DNA from: an uncultured Siphonobacter sp.
GTDB taxonomy: Bacteria; Bacteroidota; Bacteroidia; Cytophagales; Spirosomataceae
Assembly: GCA_913775095.1 (NCBI GenBank)
Contig: CAJYIW010000008.1
Coordinates: forward strand, 1-64,000
Length of the DNA: 64,000 bases
Direction of reading: 5' to 3'
Part shown: positions 32,636 to 41,017 of the stretch, piece by piece
Layout of the letters: each line of letters opens with the position of its first letter
Numbering within the stretch: the stretch's first letter is position 1
The notes under the pieces: model-generated
The model's database searches: none
What the model was told of the DNA's origin: nothing
Seen by the model: only the letters and a program-made list of their open reading frames with translations
Program-made: the position numbers and the translations under genes

Positions 32636-33145
32636 TTAACTCACTAATAAAGCCGACGCTTCCCAAAGATTATTCCGTAAAGCTTCCGCTTTCGACTGTG
32701 TTCCCGGGCTGGCAATACGAATGGTTCGCACGCCCGCTTTTTTGCCGGCCTGAATGTCCCGCTCCTGATCTCCAATCATCCAGGACTGGTTCGGATCAAT
32801 CTGATGTTTGGCCATGGCCTTTTCAATCATCAGGGAATCTGGTTTACGCAGCAGTGAATTTGTATCGAAATCGGGGTGATGAGGACAGAAATACAGATCG
32901 TCAATAACGTTTCCGCATTTTTCCTGCAAAAATTCGTGGCACTTAACCACGTCTTCTTTTTTATATAAACCTTTGGCAATTCCTGCCTGATTCGTAATGA
33001 CAATAAGCAGATAACCCGCTTCCTTCAGTTTTTGCAGGGCTTGAACCGTTTCATCCGTAATGATGAGGTCGTCCGTGCAGTATAGGTATTCAGGACTATC
33101 CTGATTTAATACACCGTCACGGTCCAGAAAAATGCATTTATTCAT
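32636..33145 (-). CDS. HAD-IIIA phosphatase, GmhB-like
   Basis: A 169-residue HAD hydrolase resembling D,D-heptose 1,7-bisphosphate 7-phosphatase of LPS core synthesis. Motif I is FLDRDGVLN (nucleophile Asp8, acid/base Asp10), motif II ITNQAG, and motif IV GDQERDIQAGKKAGV. The zinc-loop start CPHHPD is present. The CxC pair normally found a few residues later is missing (the stretch reads FDTNSLLRKPD), so metal binding there may be lost and the substrate may differ. Histidinol-phosphatase-like activity is an alternative. Confidence 0.82.
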   Translation of the reverse strand: MNKCIFLDRDGVLNQDSPEYLYCTDDLIITDETVQALQKLKEAGYLLIVITNQAGIAKGLYKKEDVVKCHEFLQEKCGNVIDDLYFCPHHPDFDTNSLLRKPDSLMIEKAMAKHQIDPNQSWMIGDQERDIQAGKKAGVRTIRIASPGTQSKAEALRNNLWEASALLVS

Positions 33146-33269
33146 AAGATTCTCCGCTTGAGAATTAAGTTGACGAGGCTTTAAATAGCATTATACAAAT
33201 ATTTATTTGCACATAATGCTAAAGATAGGAATTAGATTTATCGAAATACCCTTTATTTTTAAAAAATTT

Positions 33270-33308
33270 CATAAAAAAAACCTGCCACCTTTTAGAGATG
33301 GCAGGTTT
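33270..33308 (-). terminator. Terminator of the small membrane protein gene
   Basis: AAACCTGCCA/TGGCAGGTTT stem followed on the minus strand by eight T. Confidence 0.85.
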
Positions 33309-33334
33309 CATGGCAGGAAATAACCTAAGATCTT

Positions 33335-33802
33335 TTATCCTTCATTACCTAAGCCTAAGCGATTCCAGGGAATACGGCTGAGCATCAGGATTAAAGCGAT
33401 ACCAAAAAAGATCAATGAGGTTTTGTGCTTTGCTGCATCAAGTGCCGCCTTTTTGGCTTTACTGTATCCTATGTGCACTAAGGCAATGGCTACAATCATG
33501 ACAAAAATATGTTCGACTGCGAAGTAACGGATCGTGGTATCTTTCATTGGATTGATTCCTTCAATCTGAAAGGCCTTGATACCATACAAAGGACTCAGCA
33601 CAAAATACAGCACCAATCCCACCAAAAGCTGCACATCGCAGGAAATCATGAAGAAAAGACCCGTCTTGCGATCTGCATCCGTATAAAGACTATTGGAAGA
33701 AAGGCCGCGGGCCGCCCGAACCAGGGCTACTACAGCCAACACCAGAACTACCCAGCGAAGCCAGGAGTGAATGGTAAGAAAGGCGGGGTAAAGAGATTCC
33801 AT
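33335..33802 (-). CDS. Four-helix membrane protein, unknown function
   Basis: A 155-residue integral membrane protein with four predicted helices (about residues 13-30, 50-70, 92-112 and 125-142). Histidines near membrane faces (FLTIHSWLRWVV, FAVEHIFVM, LVHIGYS) recall small b-type cytochrome or SirB-like proteins, so heme binding is conceivable. Related proteins are frequent and uncharacterised in Bacteroidota. It stands alone, with a terminator just downstream. No reaction can be given. Confidence 0.75.
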   Translation of the reverse strand: MESLYPAFLTIHSWLRWVVLVLAVVALVRAARGLSSNSLYTDADRKTGLFFMISCDVQLLVGLVLYFVLSPLYGIKAFQIEGINPMKDTTIRYFAVEHIFVMIVAIALVHIGYSKAKKAALDAAKHKTSLIFFGIALILMLSRIPWNRLGLGNEG

Positions 33803-33933
33803 TTCGTTTGCTTCGTTAAAATAATAAGCTCACTGCAAAAGTATGAGCTGGAACGTTCATGAATGAGCAGGCAAACAAACAGTCCAGCCGTTAAAACACC
33901 AAATACCGACAGCGATTAAAGCAAAATTGTTTA

Positions 33934-35049
33934 TTATCGTTCGTTCCAGAACACACTTAGTCCGTCCTTACCCGCAGTAATTAGTTCCGGATATCCGTCC
34001 TGATCAAGATCCTGTACAACCATATGAATGCCGGTTCCTTTGGTCTCGCCAGCCGGACCGTAGGTAATGATGTTTTTTTCGAATTTCTGACCGTTCCACG
34101 TGAAGTAAAACAGACCGTAGGAATCGGCGGCTCCGGCATCATTGTCATTATGAGCCCGGTAACGCTTACCCGTAATCAGTTCCGGCTTCCCGTCTCCATC
34201 CACGTCCTGCCAGTGCATTTCGTGGTACTGGGAATTCTCCGTATCAATCGCTCGCTTTTCCCAGATAATCCGATCGCCGTCTTTTTTATGTTCGTACCAG
34301 AATAATCCGTAATCGTGAGCCTGTCCGGCAATAAGATCATTTTTCCCGTCACCATTGACGTCTACTACCAGAATGGGAATGCTGGCCTGCCCTAAATTCA
34401 GTTCTTTGTGAAAAATCCAGGGCTCTTCGAATGGCTTTTCAGGAGCCTCCAGCCAGCCATCTGCCAGGACAAAATCACCCCGGCCATCGCCGTTGATATC
34501 GCCAAAACCCAGCCCATGCCCCTGAACGGGGTGCAGGGTGTAGGCTTTGAATGCTCCTTTCTTACCCTTATCCAGCCGATAAACCCGTAGGGGGTTATTA
34601 GGCGTGTTCGGTACAATCTCGGGAATACCGTCACCATCCACATCCCAGGCCCGGGTAGTTTCTACGTTACCGCAACTATCAATGACGTGCTCGGGCCATT
34701 CTCTGGCAGCGTTACCGGGGTTTTCCCGCCAGCGAACCGTGTTTCCCCACCAGCCGCCGGTAATAAAATCCATCCGGCCGTCTTTATTCACATCCATCGG
34801 AATGGTTGAAAAGTCGTCGTAATATTCTCCCTGGGCCTTTACCTCTCCTACCCGATGCCGTTTTTTAAAATCAGGCCCTTCGTACCACCAGGCTCCCGAA
34901 ACCAGATCCGGCTTTTTATCCCCGTTTACGTCAAAAACTCCCACTGATTCGTAGCGTTCGTCACTGATTTTCTGCTGACGGAATTTCCCTTTATCGGGAT
35001 ATACCACCATCACCAGAATCACCATCAGGCCGCCATAAATTGTTCTCAT
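33934..35049 (-). CDS. FG-GAP/VCBS repeat protein, exported
   Basis: A 371-residue protein predicted to form a beta-propeller. At least six repeats carry calcium-binding DxDxDG-type loops (DVNGDKKPD, DVNKDGRMD, DVDGDGIPE, DINGDGRGD, DVNGDGKND, DVDGDGKPE, DLDQDGYPE). A hydrophobic N-terminus (IYGGLMVILVMVVY) suggests export. Such proteins are common near carbohydrate-utilisation genes in Bacteroidota. It follows the DUF2961 gene by 31 bases in the same direction, so the two are probably one operon. The ligand is unknown. Confidence 0.88.
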   Translation of the reverse strand: MRTIYGGLMVILVMVVYPDKGKFRQQKISDERYESVGVFDVNGDKKPDLVSGAWWYEGPDFKKRHRVGEVKAQGEYYDDFSTIPMDVNKDGRMDFITGGWWGNTVRWRENPGNAAREWPEHVIDSCGNVETTRAWDVDGDGIPEIVPNTPNNPLRVYRLDKGKKGAFKAYTLHPVQGHGLGFGDINGDGRGDFVLADGWLEAPEKPFEEPWIFHKELNLGQASIPILVVDVNGDGKNDLIAGQAHDYGLFWYEHKKDGDRIIWEKRAIDTENSQYHEMHWQDVDGDGKPELITGKRYRAHNDNDAGAADSYGLFYFTWNGQKFEKNIITYGPAGETKGTGIHMVVQDLDQDGYPELITAGKDGLSVFWNER

Positions 35050-35080
35050 AGTCGATTACGATTGGTAAGCACGCTTCCGC

Positions 35081-36235
35081 TTAATTCACTTCCAGAGCAT
35101 TTTTATCTGGCAGTACCGGAAAGGAAGCGTGTGGTTCTGTTTGATACCAAAAAATCGTACTGGCTACGTCCGAACGTTGCTGGAGATACCTACCTTCACT
35201 TCGCCAGCCTAAATCCTGAATGGTTACTTTAAGGTCTTTCTCAAAGCGAATCGGGTCCAGTAAGTGCCAGCGGTAAAGTCCAAACCGTTGCTGGGAACGG
35301 TAGGTGCCGTCGGGCCGGATTACCTGCGGCAAGCCCGCGTAAGGTGTAGAGAATTCTACGTATTTTCCAGCCCGATCAAAATTATAACTGCCGCAGAAGT
35401 AATCCTCAGTACCCGTACCGGCAATGGTGGGATATTCTTTATCCCCATCCATGAAGAATTTGATTTCCCCCTCGCCCCACCAGCCCGTGTTGTGCACGCC
35501 CCAGGCCAGATAGGTGCCTACGTAGTGGCCTTTTCCCTTGATTCCATCCATAAGGGTAATGGTCTGTTTTGGATCGTGGCCGTTGGCCCGCCGGAACTGG
35601 GCATGAAAATAGGCGGCATCGTCGGGTACATCCGTAAGCGTATAATCTACCTGATAATAAAGCCGCATTTCGTGTTCATCCAGGTTTTCCATCGTGATGC
35701 GGCACTTTCTGCGGAAGGGCATGGGCCAGTAACAGTTAAAAGCACTACCGGGATTGACAGTTACGGCCAGCGAGTTCAGCGGAGCATACTCTCCCCAACC
35801 CATGCCGAAGAAATCACCCACCGGCACCTCTACGGAAGGTGTTTTTTCATCGTCCCAATACATTCGCAAAATGCTGTACCGCCAGTTCCCCGTTGGCGTC
35901 ATCCAGATGTGCTGAATCTGGCCCGAACCCGAGATTTCGGCCAGCGTGAACGTTTGTTTAGCTTTGATTTTAACGAAGGGGTTTACTTTCCAGCCCTTCC
36001 CCAGATCACGGGCTTCCCGGCTGGCATTCGCCTGATTTTCGCGTCGGTCGGCAGTGTCAGCCATCCCTCCCTTTCCTCGTTCACCCGTAAAATTTTCCGG
36101 ACTAATCGAGCGGGTCTGAGCGTTAGAGAGACGATACAGGTTTGATAACCCAACGTCCAGTCCGTTCCAGGGCTTCGTTTGGGCGTGTGAAGTAAGAAAA
36201 CCCAGCAGGAGGCTTCCGATCAATAGGTATTTCAT
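35081..36235 (-). CDS. DUF2961 / GH172 family glycoside hydrolase, secreted
   Basis: A 384-residue protein with a signal peptide (MKYLLIGSLLLGFLTSHAQ). Family features include GSGQIQHIWMTP, the FFGMGWGEYAPLNSLAV segment, NCYWPMPF and GTGTEDYFCGSYNF. GH172 enzymes (formerly DUF2961) include difructose-anhydride hydrolases and arabinofuranosidases, so a plant- or mycobacterial-glycan role is possible. The frame is open 18 codons upstream (36289), but the ATG at 36235 starts the signal peptide. A long antisense frame (35264-36145) is a shadow. It is likely co-operonic with the FG-GAP gene. Confidence 0.9.
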   Translation of the reverse strand: MKYLLIGSLLLGFLTSHAQTKPWNGLDVGLSNLYRLSNAQTRSISPENFTGERGKGGMADTADRRENQANASREARDLGKGWKVNPFVKIKAKQTFTLAEISGSGQIQHIWMTPTGNWRYSILRMYWDDEKTPSVEVPVGDFFGMGWGEYAPLNSLAVTVNPGSAFNCYWPMPFRRKCRITMENLDEHEMRLYYQVDYTLTDVPDDAAYFHAQFRRANGHDPKQTITLMDGIKGKGHYVGTYLAWGVHNTGWWGEGEIKFFMDGDKEYPTIAGTGTEDYFCGSYNFDRAGKYVEFSTPYAGLPQVIRPDGTYRSQQRFGLYRWHLLDPIRFEKDLKVTIQDLGWRSEGRYLQQRSDVASTIFWYQTEPHASFPVLPDKNALEVN

Positions 36236-36299
36236 CAGATGAAGAGGTCTATGTCTGGGAAAGATCGGAGAATCCCTGATTTTTATCAATGGATACCCC

Positions 36300-36332
36300 T
36301 AAAAAAAGAGCCCTCTGCTGGGCAGAGGGCTC
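36300..36332 (-). terminator. Terminator of sigma/anti-sigma operon
   Basis: An 11-bp perfect stem GAGCCCTCTGC/GCAGAGGGCTC with a 3-base loop, followed on the minus strand by TTTTTTT. Confidence 0.9.
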
Positions 36333-36357
36333 CTGGCAATAGTCACTAAAATTGGGA

Positions 36358-37950
36358 TTAAAATTGATACAAAGCTCTAATTCGCAATCCGGCGGGGGCT
36401 TTTTCCTGCCGGAACGAACAATCTTTTAAGCTTGGTGCCAGGTAGGTTTCGGCCTGTACTACGAAATGATTCCACTGTTTCTCAACCCCAAAACCTACGT
36501 TGGCATTATTAAAGACCGAGGCCTGTCGTGGTTTAGCCATGACCTGATCCCGAATGGGCTTGTTATTCCATTTTTCGAGGTCAAACTGAAATTTCTCTTC
36601 AACTTTCAAATCGAAAGTCGTACCTGCTGAAGCATATAATGTCCAGGCTTTTTCCAGCGGGAAACGATAATTTACCGCTACGGGCATGCGAACCACCTCC
36701 GCTTCTGTCTTAATATTTTTAACGGCGTAAAGTGGGATCGGAGGAATATGCGGTACGTAGCGTTTCTTGAAGTCAAATCGGTTGCGTTCCATGAATACCC
36801 GCTCATCCTTATACCGCTGCCCCTGAATGACGCCTTTACTGAGTCCGATGGATAGTCCCCAGTGCTTACCCACGGTTACACCCGCTACGAACGATTTCCC
36901 AACGTAATTTTTTTCAAGATCCAGACCAAGTCCAGCCCGGAGGTTAACGCCGTTTTCTTTGGGTAAACGAATGTTCGGTGCTTTCGCTACTTTTTCAGAA
37001 GTTACTTCGGGTGAAGAAGCAGCCCAGTTGTAGAACTTACGTTTAACCGGAATTTTCGTAAACTGCGGAACTCCGCCCGGAAACGCTTCAAAGGAAAGTT
37101 TGGGGCTTATGGCTTTAGACTCAATTTTTGACAAAACTTCAACCGCTGAACGATTCTGAGCTTCCACCAGACTTCTGTTTACTTCTTCAGAAGATGTTTC
37201 GCCTACCGCCCTTTTCGCTGTCTTCGCTGAATTTCTACGCTTCTCGTCGGCATACGAATACCGTTCATTACTGAAGGAATCCTTCGTCAAACTCCCTTTA
37301 CCTGCCTCCTGAATAACCTGAGTCTCCCTACCCTGAATCACGTCAACCGCTTCTTTTTCATCGCCCGGAATGGCCGCTTTTGTCCGCTGAATAGTACCTT
37401 TTTGAATGGTTGATGCTCTTTCTTTCACCGCCGCTACCGATTCCTTGTCTTCTACGGGGATTACCGGATGCTGGCGTTCTGCTGGAACGGCACTTCGCTT
37501 TTCTGGCGATGCCATGGCATCGGCTTTATCCTGTTTATCAGGTGTCAGGGTTTGTTCACTCAGACGGTCCGGCGAGGTTTCTGGCTGAACTATTTCTTCA
37601 ACGGAAGAGTCGGGTAAAGTTGATTCATTCGAAGGGGTTTGAAGGGTAGATAATTCCGATTCAGGCTTCTGGATTACAGGAGTCTGCTGAACCTGCTGCT
37701 GTAACTTAGCAACCGTCTGTTTTAATTCCTTATTTTGCTGATACTGAATAATATTGGTAATGATCAGTACCGAAGCTACCAAACCGGAAGCTCCGTAGCC
37801 AATCCACTTGGCTCCGGTCTTAGCCCACCACGAAGGCGGCATCTGCTGTTTTGAAAAAGCCCGGAATTTTGACCAATCCTTTTCATCAAAGGGAGGTTCA
37901 ATTCCTTCCAACTTTCGTCGGATGTCTTCGTTGAAACGATCCGTTTTCAT
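36358..37950 (-). CDS. Membrane-anchored beta-barrel protein, probable anti-sigma partner
   Basis: A 530-residue protein of unusual build. A cytoplasmic N-terminus (1-48, PPFDEKDWSKF) is followed by one transmembrane helix (about 49-68) and a coiled-coil start (QQNKELKQTVAKLQQQVQQ). A roughly 220-residue Ser/Thr/Glu/Lys-rich linker leads to a C-terminal domain (about 330-530) with outer-membrane beta-barrel features (GLGLDLEKNYVGKSF, ending in RIRALYQF with terminal Phe). The gene overlaps the ECF sigma gene by 4 bases, so translation is coupled. This is typical of Bacteroidota sigma/anti-sigma pairs. The anti-sigma role is inferred from position and topology. Confidence 0.72.
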   Translation of the reverse strand: MKTDRFNEDIRRKLEGIEPPFDEKDWSKFRAFSKQQMPPSWWAKTGAKWIGYGASGLVASVLIITNIIQYQQNKELKQTVAKLQQQVQQTPVIQKPESELSTLQTPSNESTLPDSSVEEIVQPETSPDRLSEQTLTPDKQDKADAMASPEKRSAVPAERQHPVIPVEDKESVAAVKERASTIQKGTIQRTKAAIPGDEKEAVDVIQGRETQVIQEAGKGSLTKDSFSNERYSYADEKRRNSAKTAKRAVGETSSEEVNRSLVEAQNRSAVEVLSKIESKAISPKLSFEAFPGGVPQFTKIPVKRKFYNWAASSPEVTSEKVAKAPNIRLPKENGVNLRAGLGLDLEKNYVGKSFVAGVTVGKHWGLSIGLSKGVIQGQRYKDERVFMERNRFDFKKRYVPHIPPIPLYAVKNIKTEAEVVRMPVAVNYRFPLEKAWTLYASAGTTFDLKVEEKFQFDLEKWNNKPIRDQVMAKPRQASVFNNANVGFGVEKQWNHFVVQAETYLAPSLKDCSFRQEKAPAGLRIRALYQF

Positions 37951-38546
37951 TGCAAAGATGTATTACCCCAGTTTCTCTGTACTACATGAGGATATGATTC
38001 CATAACTAATTGCTGAAGAATGACGCGGGCCCGGGCAAAATGCGAGCGTACGGTTCCCTCTTTTAAATTCAGCTGATCTGCAATTTCCCGCAATTGATAC
38101 CCGTCTACTACGTGCATCAGAAAAATGGATCGGTAAATGGGCCGAAGCTGCTGCACCAGTTCCAGTATCTCTTCAGCCGCAATCTGTTCCACAATGCCTT
38201 CCTCCAGAGCAGGTTCTGCAATGGATTCATATCCTATTTCGCTGTGAAATTTCTGATTTTTACGAAAATAGCTAATGGCCGAATTGACCATTATGGTCCG
38301 TAACCAGGCTTTGAAGGGTAACTGGGTATCGTACTGCTGCAGGTTTTTGAATACTTTAAAAAATCCTTCATTCAGAATCTCCTCTGCCTCATCCCCATTG
38401 GAAGAATACCGCAGACAAATGCTTTTAGCGTAACTGAAAAATTGCTGGAAAAGCACCCGCTGGGCCCGCTGGTCTTCCAACAAGCAGGCCTGAATGACCC
38501 CTTCGAGGTCATCATCAGAAAAGGGTGATTTTTTCCGGAAAAACAA
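37947..38546 (-). CDS. ECF RNA polymerase sigma factor
   Basis: A 199-residue sigma-70 family ECF factor. Region 2 spans about 20-90 (FFSYAKSICLRYSSNGDEAEEILNEGFFKVFKNL, then FKAWLRTIMVNSAISYFRKN). Region 4 spans about 135-190 (LRPIYRSIFLMHVVDGYQLREIADQLNLKEGTVRSHFARAR). No ATG lies in frame upstream; the start is a TTG at 38546, or an ATT just before. The stop overlaps the ATG of the beta-barrel anti-sigma candidate. The sigma factor probably answers to an envelope signal relayed by that protein; target genes are unknown. Confidence 0.93.
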   Translation of the reverse strand: MFFRKKSPFSDDDLEGVIQACLLEDQRAQRVLFQQFFSYAKSICLRYSSNGDEAEEILNEGFFKVFKNLQQYDTQLPFKAWLRTIMVNSAISYFRKNQKFHSEIGYESIAEPALEEGIVEQIAAEEILELVQQLRPIYRSIFLMHVVDGYQLREIADQLNLKEGTVRSHFARARVILQQLVMESYPHVVQRNWGNTSLQ

Positions 38547-38797
38547 AATGATGGTGGTTAAGGTCCTTTAGCTTACCCTTACGCAGAAGCAATCCGTAAC
38601 GTTGCAGGTCTTTACAAAAATTTTACGTTTCTACTTCGGCAAACTAACTAAATCCTGCCAAGATATCTGATGGACAGACCATTAATTCATCTACGGTCTC
38701 AATACGTATTAAAAAAAATAATTCTCTTCACTGCAGCTGCAACGCGATTCAGCAAACCTGCGTATTCGCTATCAAACACTACACACCCTTATCACTT

Positions 38798-39400
38798 ATG
38801 AAAAACTACTGGATTGCTTTCGTATTACTCCTCAGCACCGGTCTGATGAGCTGTAACCGGGAAGATGTAACGACTTCTACTACGGACGAAGCAGCGGAAG
38901 TACTCACGCTCTCGGCCGCCCGGGTAGCCGTAGCGGCCGACTCCGTTACCAAACAAAAATGTAAAGGAAAACTGACGGCCCTTGAGGTTTCTGCCCTGCC
39001 CGCAACCGTTACTGCGTACGTTCAGCAAACCTACCCAACCGCGAGTATTAAGCTGGCGGCTACCGATGAGAAAGGTAATCTGATTGTAGGCATTACCGTG
39101 GACAGTCAGCCTAAAGCCCTGCTCTTTACTGCTGCCGGAGCTTTTGTTCAGGAATTGAGTCATTACCATAAAAAAGCTAAGCTTACCGAAGTAACCCTTA
39201 CCGACTTACCCGCCAGTATTACCACTTATATCACGACGAATTACGCCGGAGCTACCCTCCAGAAAGCAGGTAAAAATGCCGACGGAGCTTATTTCGTAGC
39301 CATCAAAAGCGGGGATTCCATGAAAGTACTGCGTTTCGATGCAAACGGAACTTTTGTAGAAGAACTCGTGAAAGAAGCCCGTCCGAAAAAACGTCATTAA
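38798..39400 (+). CDS. PepSY-like (DUF2874) lipoprotein
   Basis: A 200-residue periplasmic lipoprotein with lipobox LMSC (Cys19). The mature part is two tandem PepSY-like modules of about 65 residues. The first runs from LTALEVSALPATVTAYVQQ to FTAAGAFVQEL, the second from VTLTDLPASITTYITTNY to FDANGTFVEEL, so it arose by internal duplication. Such proteins are exported binding or inhibitor-like proteins of unclear role in Bacteroidota. It is divergent from the ECF sigma gene across a 250-base spacer, so it may be a target of that sigma factor. Confidence 0.82.
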   Translation: MKNYWIAFVLLLSTGLMSCNREDVTTSTTDEAAEVLTLSAARVAVAADSVTKQKCKGKLTALEVSALPATVTAYVQQTYPTASIKLAATDEKGNLIVGITVDSQPKALLFTAAGAFVQELSHYHKKAKLTEVTLTDLPASITTYITTNYAGATLQKAGKNADGAYFVAIKSGDSMKVLRFDANGTFVEELVKEARPKKRH

Positions 39401-39404
39401 TCTC

Positions 39405-39433
39405 CCCCGTTAGAAATACTGACGGGGTTTTTA
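39405..39433 (+). terminator. Terminator after PepSY-like gene
   Basis: CCCCGTTAG/CTGACGGGG stem (one G-U pair) with a 5-base loop and TTTTT. Confidence 0.85.
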
Positions 39434-39457
39434 TTCATGCCTAATCCTCCGCACCCA

Positions 39458-39610
39458 ATGGAAACATTACTGGAAACCAAAGCAAAGGGGTCTATAGAAC
39501 CGTCTCAGGACTGGAAGGAAACCCAAAAGTCAAGCCTGTCTCTTTCAGAGTGGTTGATTGAAATCTTCGTAATGAGCGTAACTATTCTCATTGCTTACGC
39601 TATTCTTTAG
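39458..39610 (+). CDS. Small single-pass membrane protein
   Basis: A 50-codon frame (57 codons if the ATG at 39437 is used) ending in TAG at 39608. The N-terminal half is polar (METLLETKAKGSIEPSQDW). The C-terminal half is one hydrophobic helix (IEIFVMSVTILIAYAIL). A strong terminator precedes it and another follows (39634-39667), so the frame occupies an exact transcription slot. Small membrane proteins of this kind often modulate larger complexes. The partner is unknown, and its coding status rests on codon pattern and context. Confidence 0.55.
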   Translation: METLLETKAKGSIEPSQDWKETQKSSLSLSEWLIEIFVMSVTILIAYAIL

Positions 39611-39633
39611 GGCGGAGTAGGCATGTAAAAAGG

Positions 39634-39667
39634 AAACCCCACGCTCCTAAGAGGAATGTGGGGTTTT
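39634..39667 (+). terminator. Terminator after small membrane protein
   Basis: AACCCCAC/GTGGGGTT stem with inner CCT/AGG pairing, followed by TTTTG. Confidence 0.75.
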
Positions 39668-39697
39668 GCTGATAAGGTGACACCACCGCCTTGGGGT

Positions 39698-39769
39698 CAC
39701 GTTACTGAATTTGCACAATCTAAGACTCAGGTCGCCACTAGTGCCTTATTGTGTTTCAAAAGTAACGTG
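39698..39769. repeat. Nested inverted repeat, 72 bases
   Basis: The outer arms CACGTTACT/AGTAACGTG (9 bp) are separated by symmetric 7-base internal loops from CACAAT..AAG/CTT..ATTGTG (9 bp with a 2-base bulge). CACTAGTG lies in the apical loop. It is beyond the stop of the NAD(P)-binding protein gene. No T-run follows, so it is more a structured RNA or miniature-element remnant than a terminator. Confidence 0.5.
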
Positions 39770-39856
39770 ATTTCAGAAATAGCCCTGGCTTCTTCGATGG
39801 AGTGCGTATTTCTGCCCTTGACTGGGATATTTAATCAGATTTATCGTTGTATCTTA

Positions 39857-40501
39857 CTAGTATCCAACTGTAAATCTTTTTTGTGCAAATTTTGGACTTT
39901 CCAGCTCATCTACGATGGCTACGGCCAAATCTTCTACTGAAATACGGCTTTTTCCTTTTTCATCAAAAACGGGACTTTCCAGTTCCGTACGATAATGCCC
40001 GGTACGCTCGCCGGGCGTAAGTTCAATGGCGGGGCTCAGAAAGGTCCAGTCAATCGTTGTTTCTTTTTTGATGACATTCAGGAAATCACGTGCTGCGGTG
40101 GCTCCGGCTTTCCAGTCAGCGGGGAATTGCGGCGTATCTACCAACTGCACCCCCGGAGCTGCGTATAAACTTCCGGCCCCTCCGACCACAATCAGACGCG
40201 ACACACCCGCTTCTTTTGTTCCGTCCAGAATAGCCTGTGATCCTTTCAGAAAATCGTCGTACAGATTCGGATTCGTCCAGCCCGCGTTGTAAGAACTCAC
40301 GACAGCATCATGACCGGCAACCAGGGTTTTTACCTCTTCCTTATGCTCCACATTCCCCGCTTTCCGCGTCAGAGCTTCCGCTGTACTTGTGATTTTATCC
40401 GTGTTACGGGCAATGGCCGTTACTTCATGGCCCCGGTTCAACGCTTCCTTTAAAACGGCCGCTCCGACAAATCCGGTGGCTCCTATGAGTGCAATTTTCA
40501 T
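39857..40501 (-). CDS. NAD(P)H-binding atypical short-chain dehydrogenase
   Basis: A 214-residue NmrA/YwnB-like protein. The dinucleotide motif GATGFVG (residues 7-13) is followed by an NADP-binding AIARNTDKI segment, VVGGAGSLYAAPG and SPAIELTPGERTGHYR. Family members are quinone or flavin reductases or redox sensors. It is transcribed divergently from an HxlR-type regulator that starts 99 bases away. This is a standard arrangement in which the regulator represses the oxidoreductase until an electrophile or hypochlorite-type signal is sensed. Regulation is inferred from this layout. Confidence 0.9.
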   Translation of the reverse strand: MKIALIGATGFVGAAVLKEALNRGHEVTAIARNTDKITSTAEALTRKAGNVEHKEEVKTLVAGHDAVVSSYNAGWTNPNLYDDFLKGSQAILDGTKEAGVSRLIVVGGAGSLYAAPGVQLVDTPQFPADWKAGATAARDFLNVIKKETTIDWTFLSPAIELTPGERTGHYRTELESPVFDEKGKSRISVEDLAVAIVDELESPKFAQKRFTVGY

Positions 40502-40600
40502 GATATTAGTTATTTTTGTATCCTTGGTTACTTTTAATAACTCAAAAGTAAATCAATGGTTTAAGTCTTACAAGAAGGCATTTTTGAATAACTAAGGCAC

Positions 40601-41017
40601 ATGGAAGTAACTAGTATTGATACTCAGGAAAATCCGGTTCAGGAAAAAATAGAGAAAATTTTCAGTAGCACGGATGGACTAGGGGTATGCCCCGTTCGTG
40701 GCATTCTTGACCGGATTGGGGACAAATGGTCGTTCCTGACCATTCTTCATTTGGGTCATGCTGGAACGCTGCGTTTCAACGAGTTAAAATCTCAGATCGG
40801 TGACGTTTCCCAACGCATGTTAACCGTTACGCTAAGAAGTCTGGAGGAAGACGGGCTTGTTCAGCGGCAGGTGTACGCCGAAGTTCCACCTCGGGTTGAA
40901 TATCAGTTAACCGCTTTGGGGGAGAGTTTACTGCAACGAATGATTGACCTGGCCGAATGGGCCAATATGTACAAAGCAGAGATTGTAAAAGCCCGGCAGA
41001 AGTATTCTGAAAACTAA
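40601..41017 (+). CDS. HxlR family transcriptional regulator
   Basis: A 138-residue winged-helix regulator. The signature CPVRGILDRIGDKWSFLTILHL begins with the conserved Cys30, often the redox- or electrophile-sensing residue in HxlR/HypR proteins. The recognition region FNELKSQIGDVSQRMLTVTLRSLEEDGLVQR and the wing EVPPRVEYQLTALG are intact. It is divergent from the NAD(P)-binding protein gene, its probable target. Its stop codon lies inside the left arm of a 26-bp hairpin. Confidence 0.93.
   Translation: MEVTSIDTQENPVQEKIEKIFSSTDGLGVCPVRGILDRIGDKWSFLTILHLGHAGTLRFNELKSQIGDVSQRMLTVTLRSLEEDGLVQRQVYAEVPPRVEYQLTALGESLLQRMIDLAEWANMYKAEIVKARQKYSEN

Noticed and set aside
35264-36145. 293-codon plus-strand open frame
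   Set aside because: It lies entirely antisense to the GH172/DUF2961 gene, which has a signal peptide and family motifs. The plus-strand translation matches nothing.
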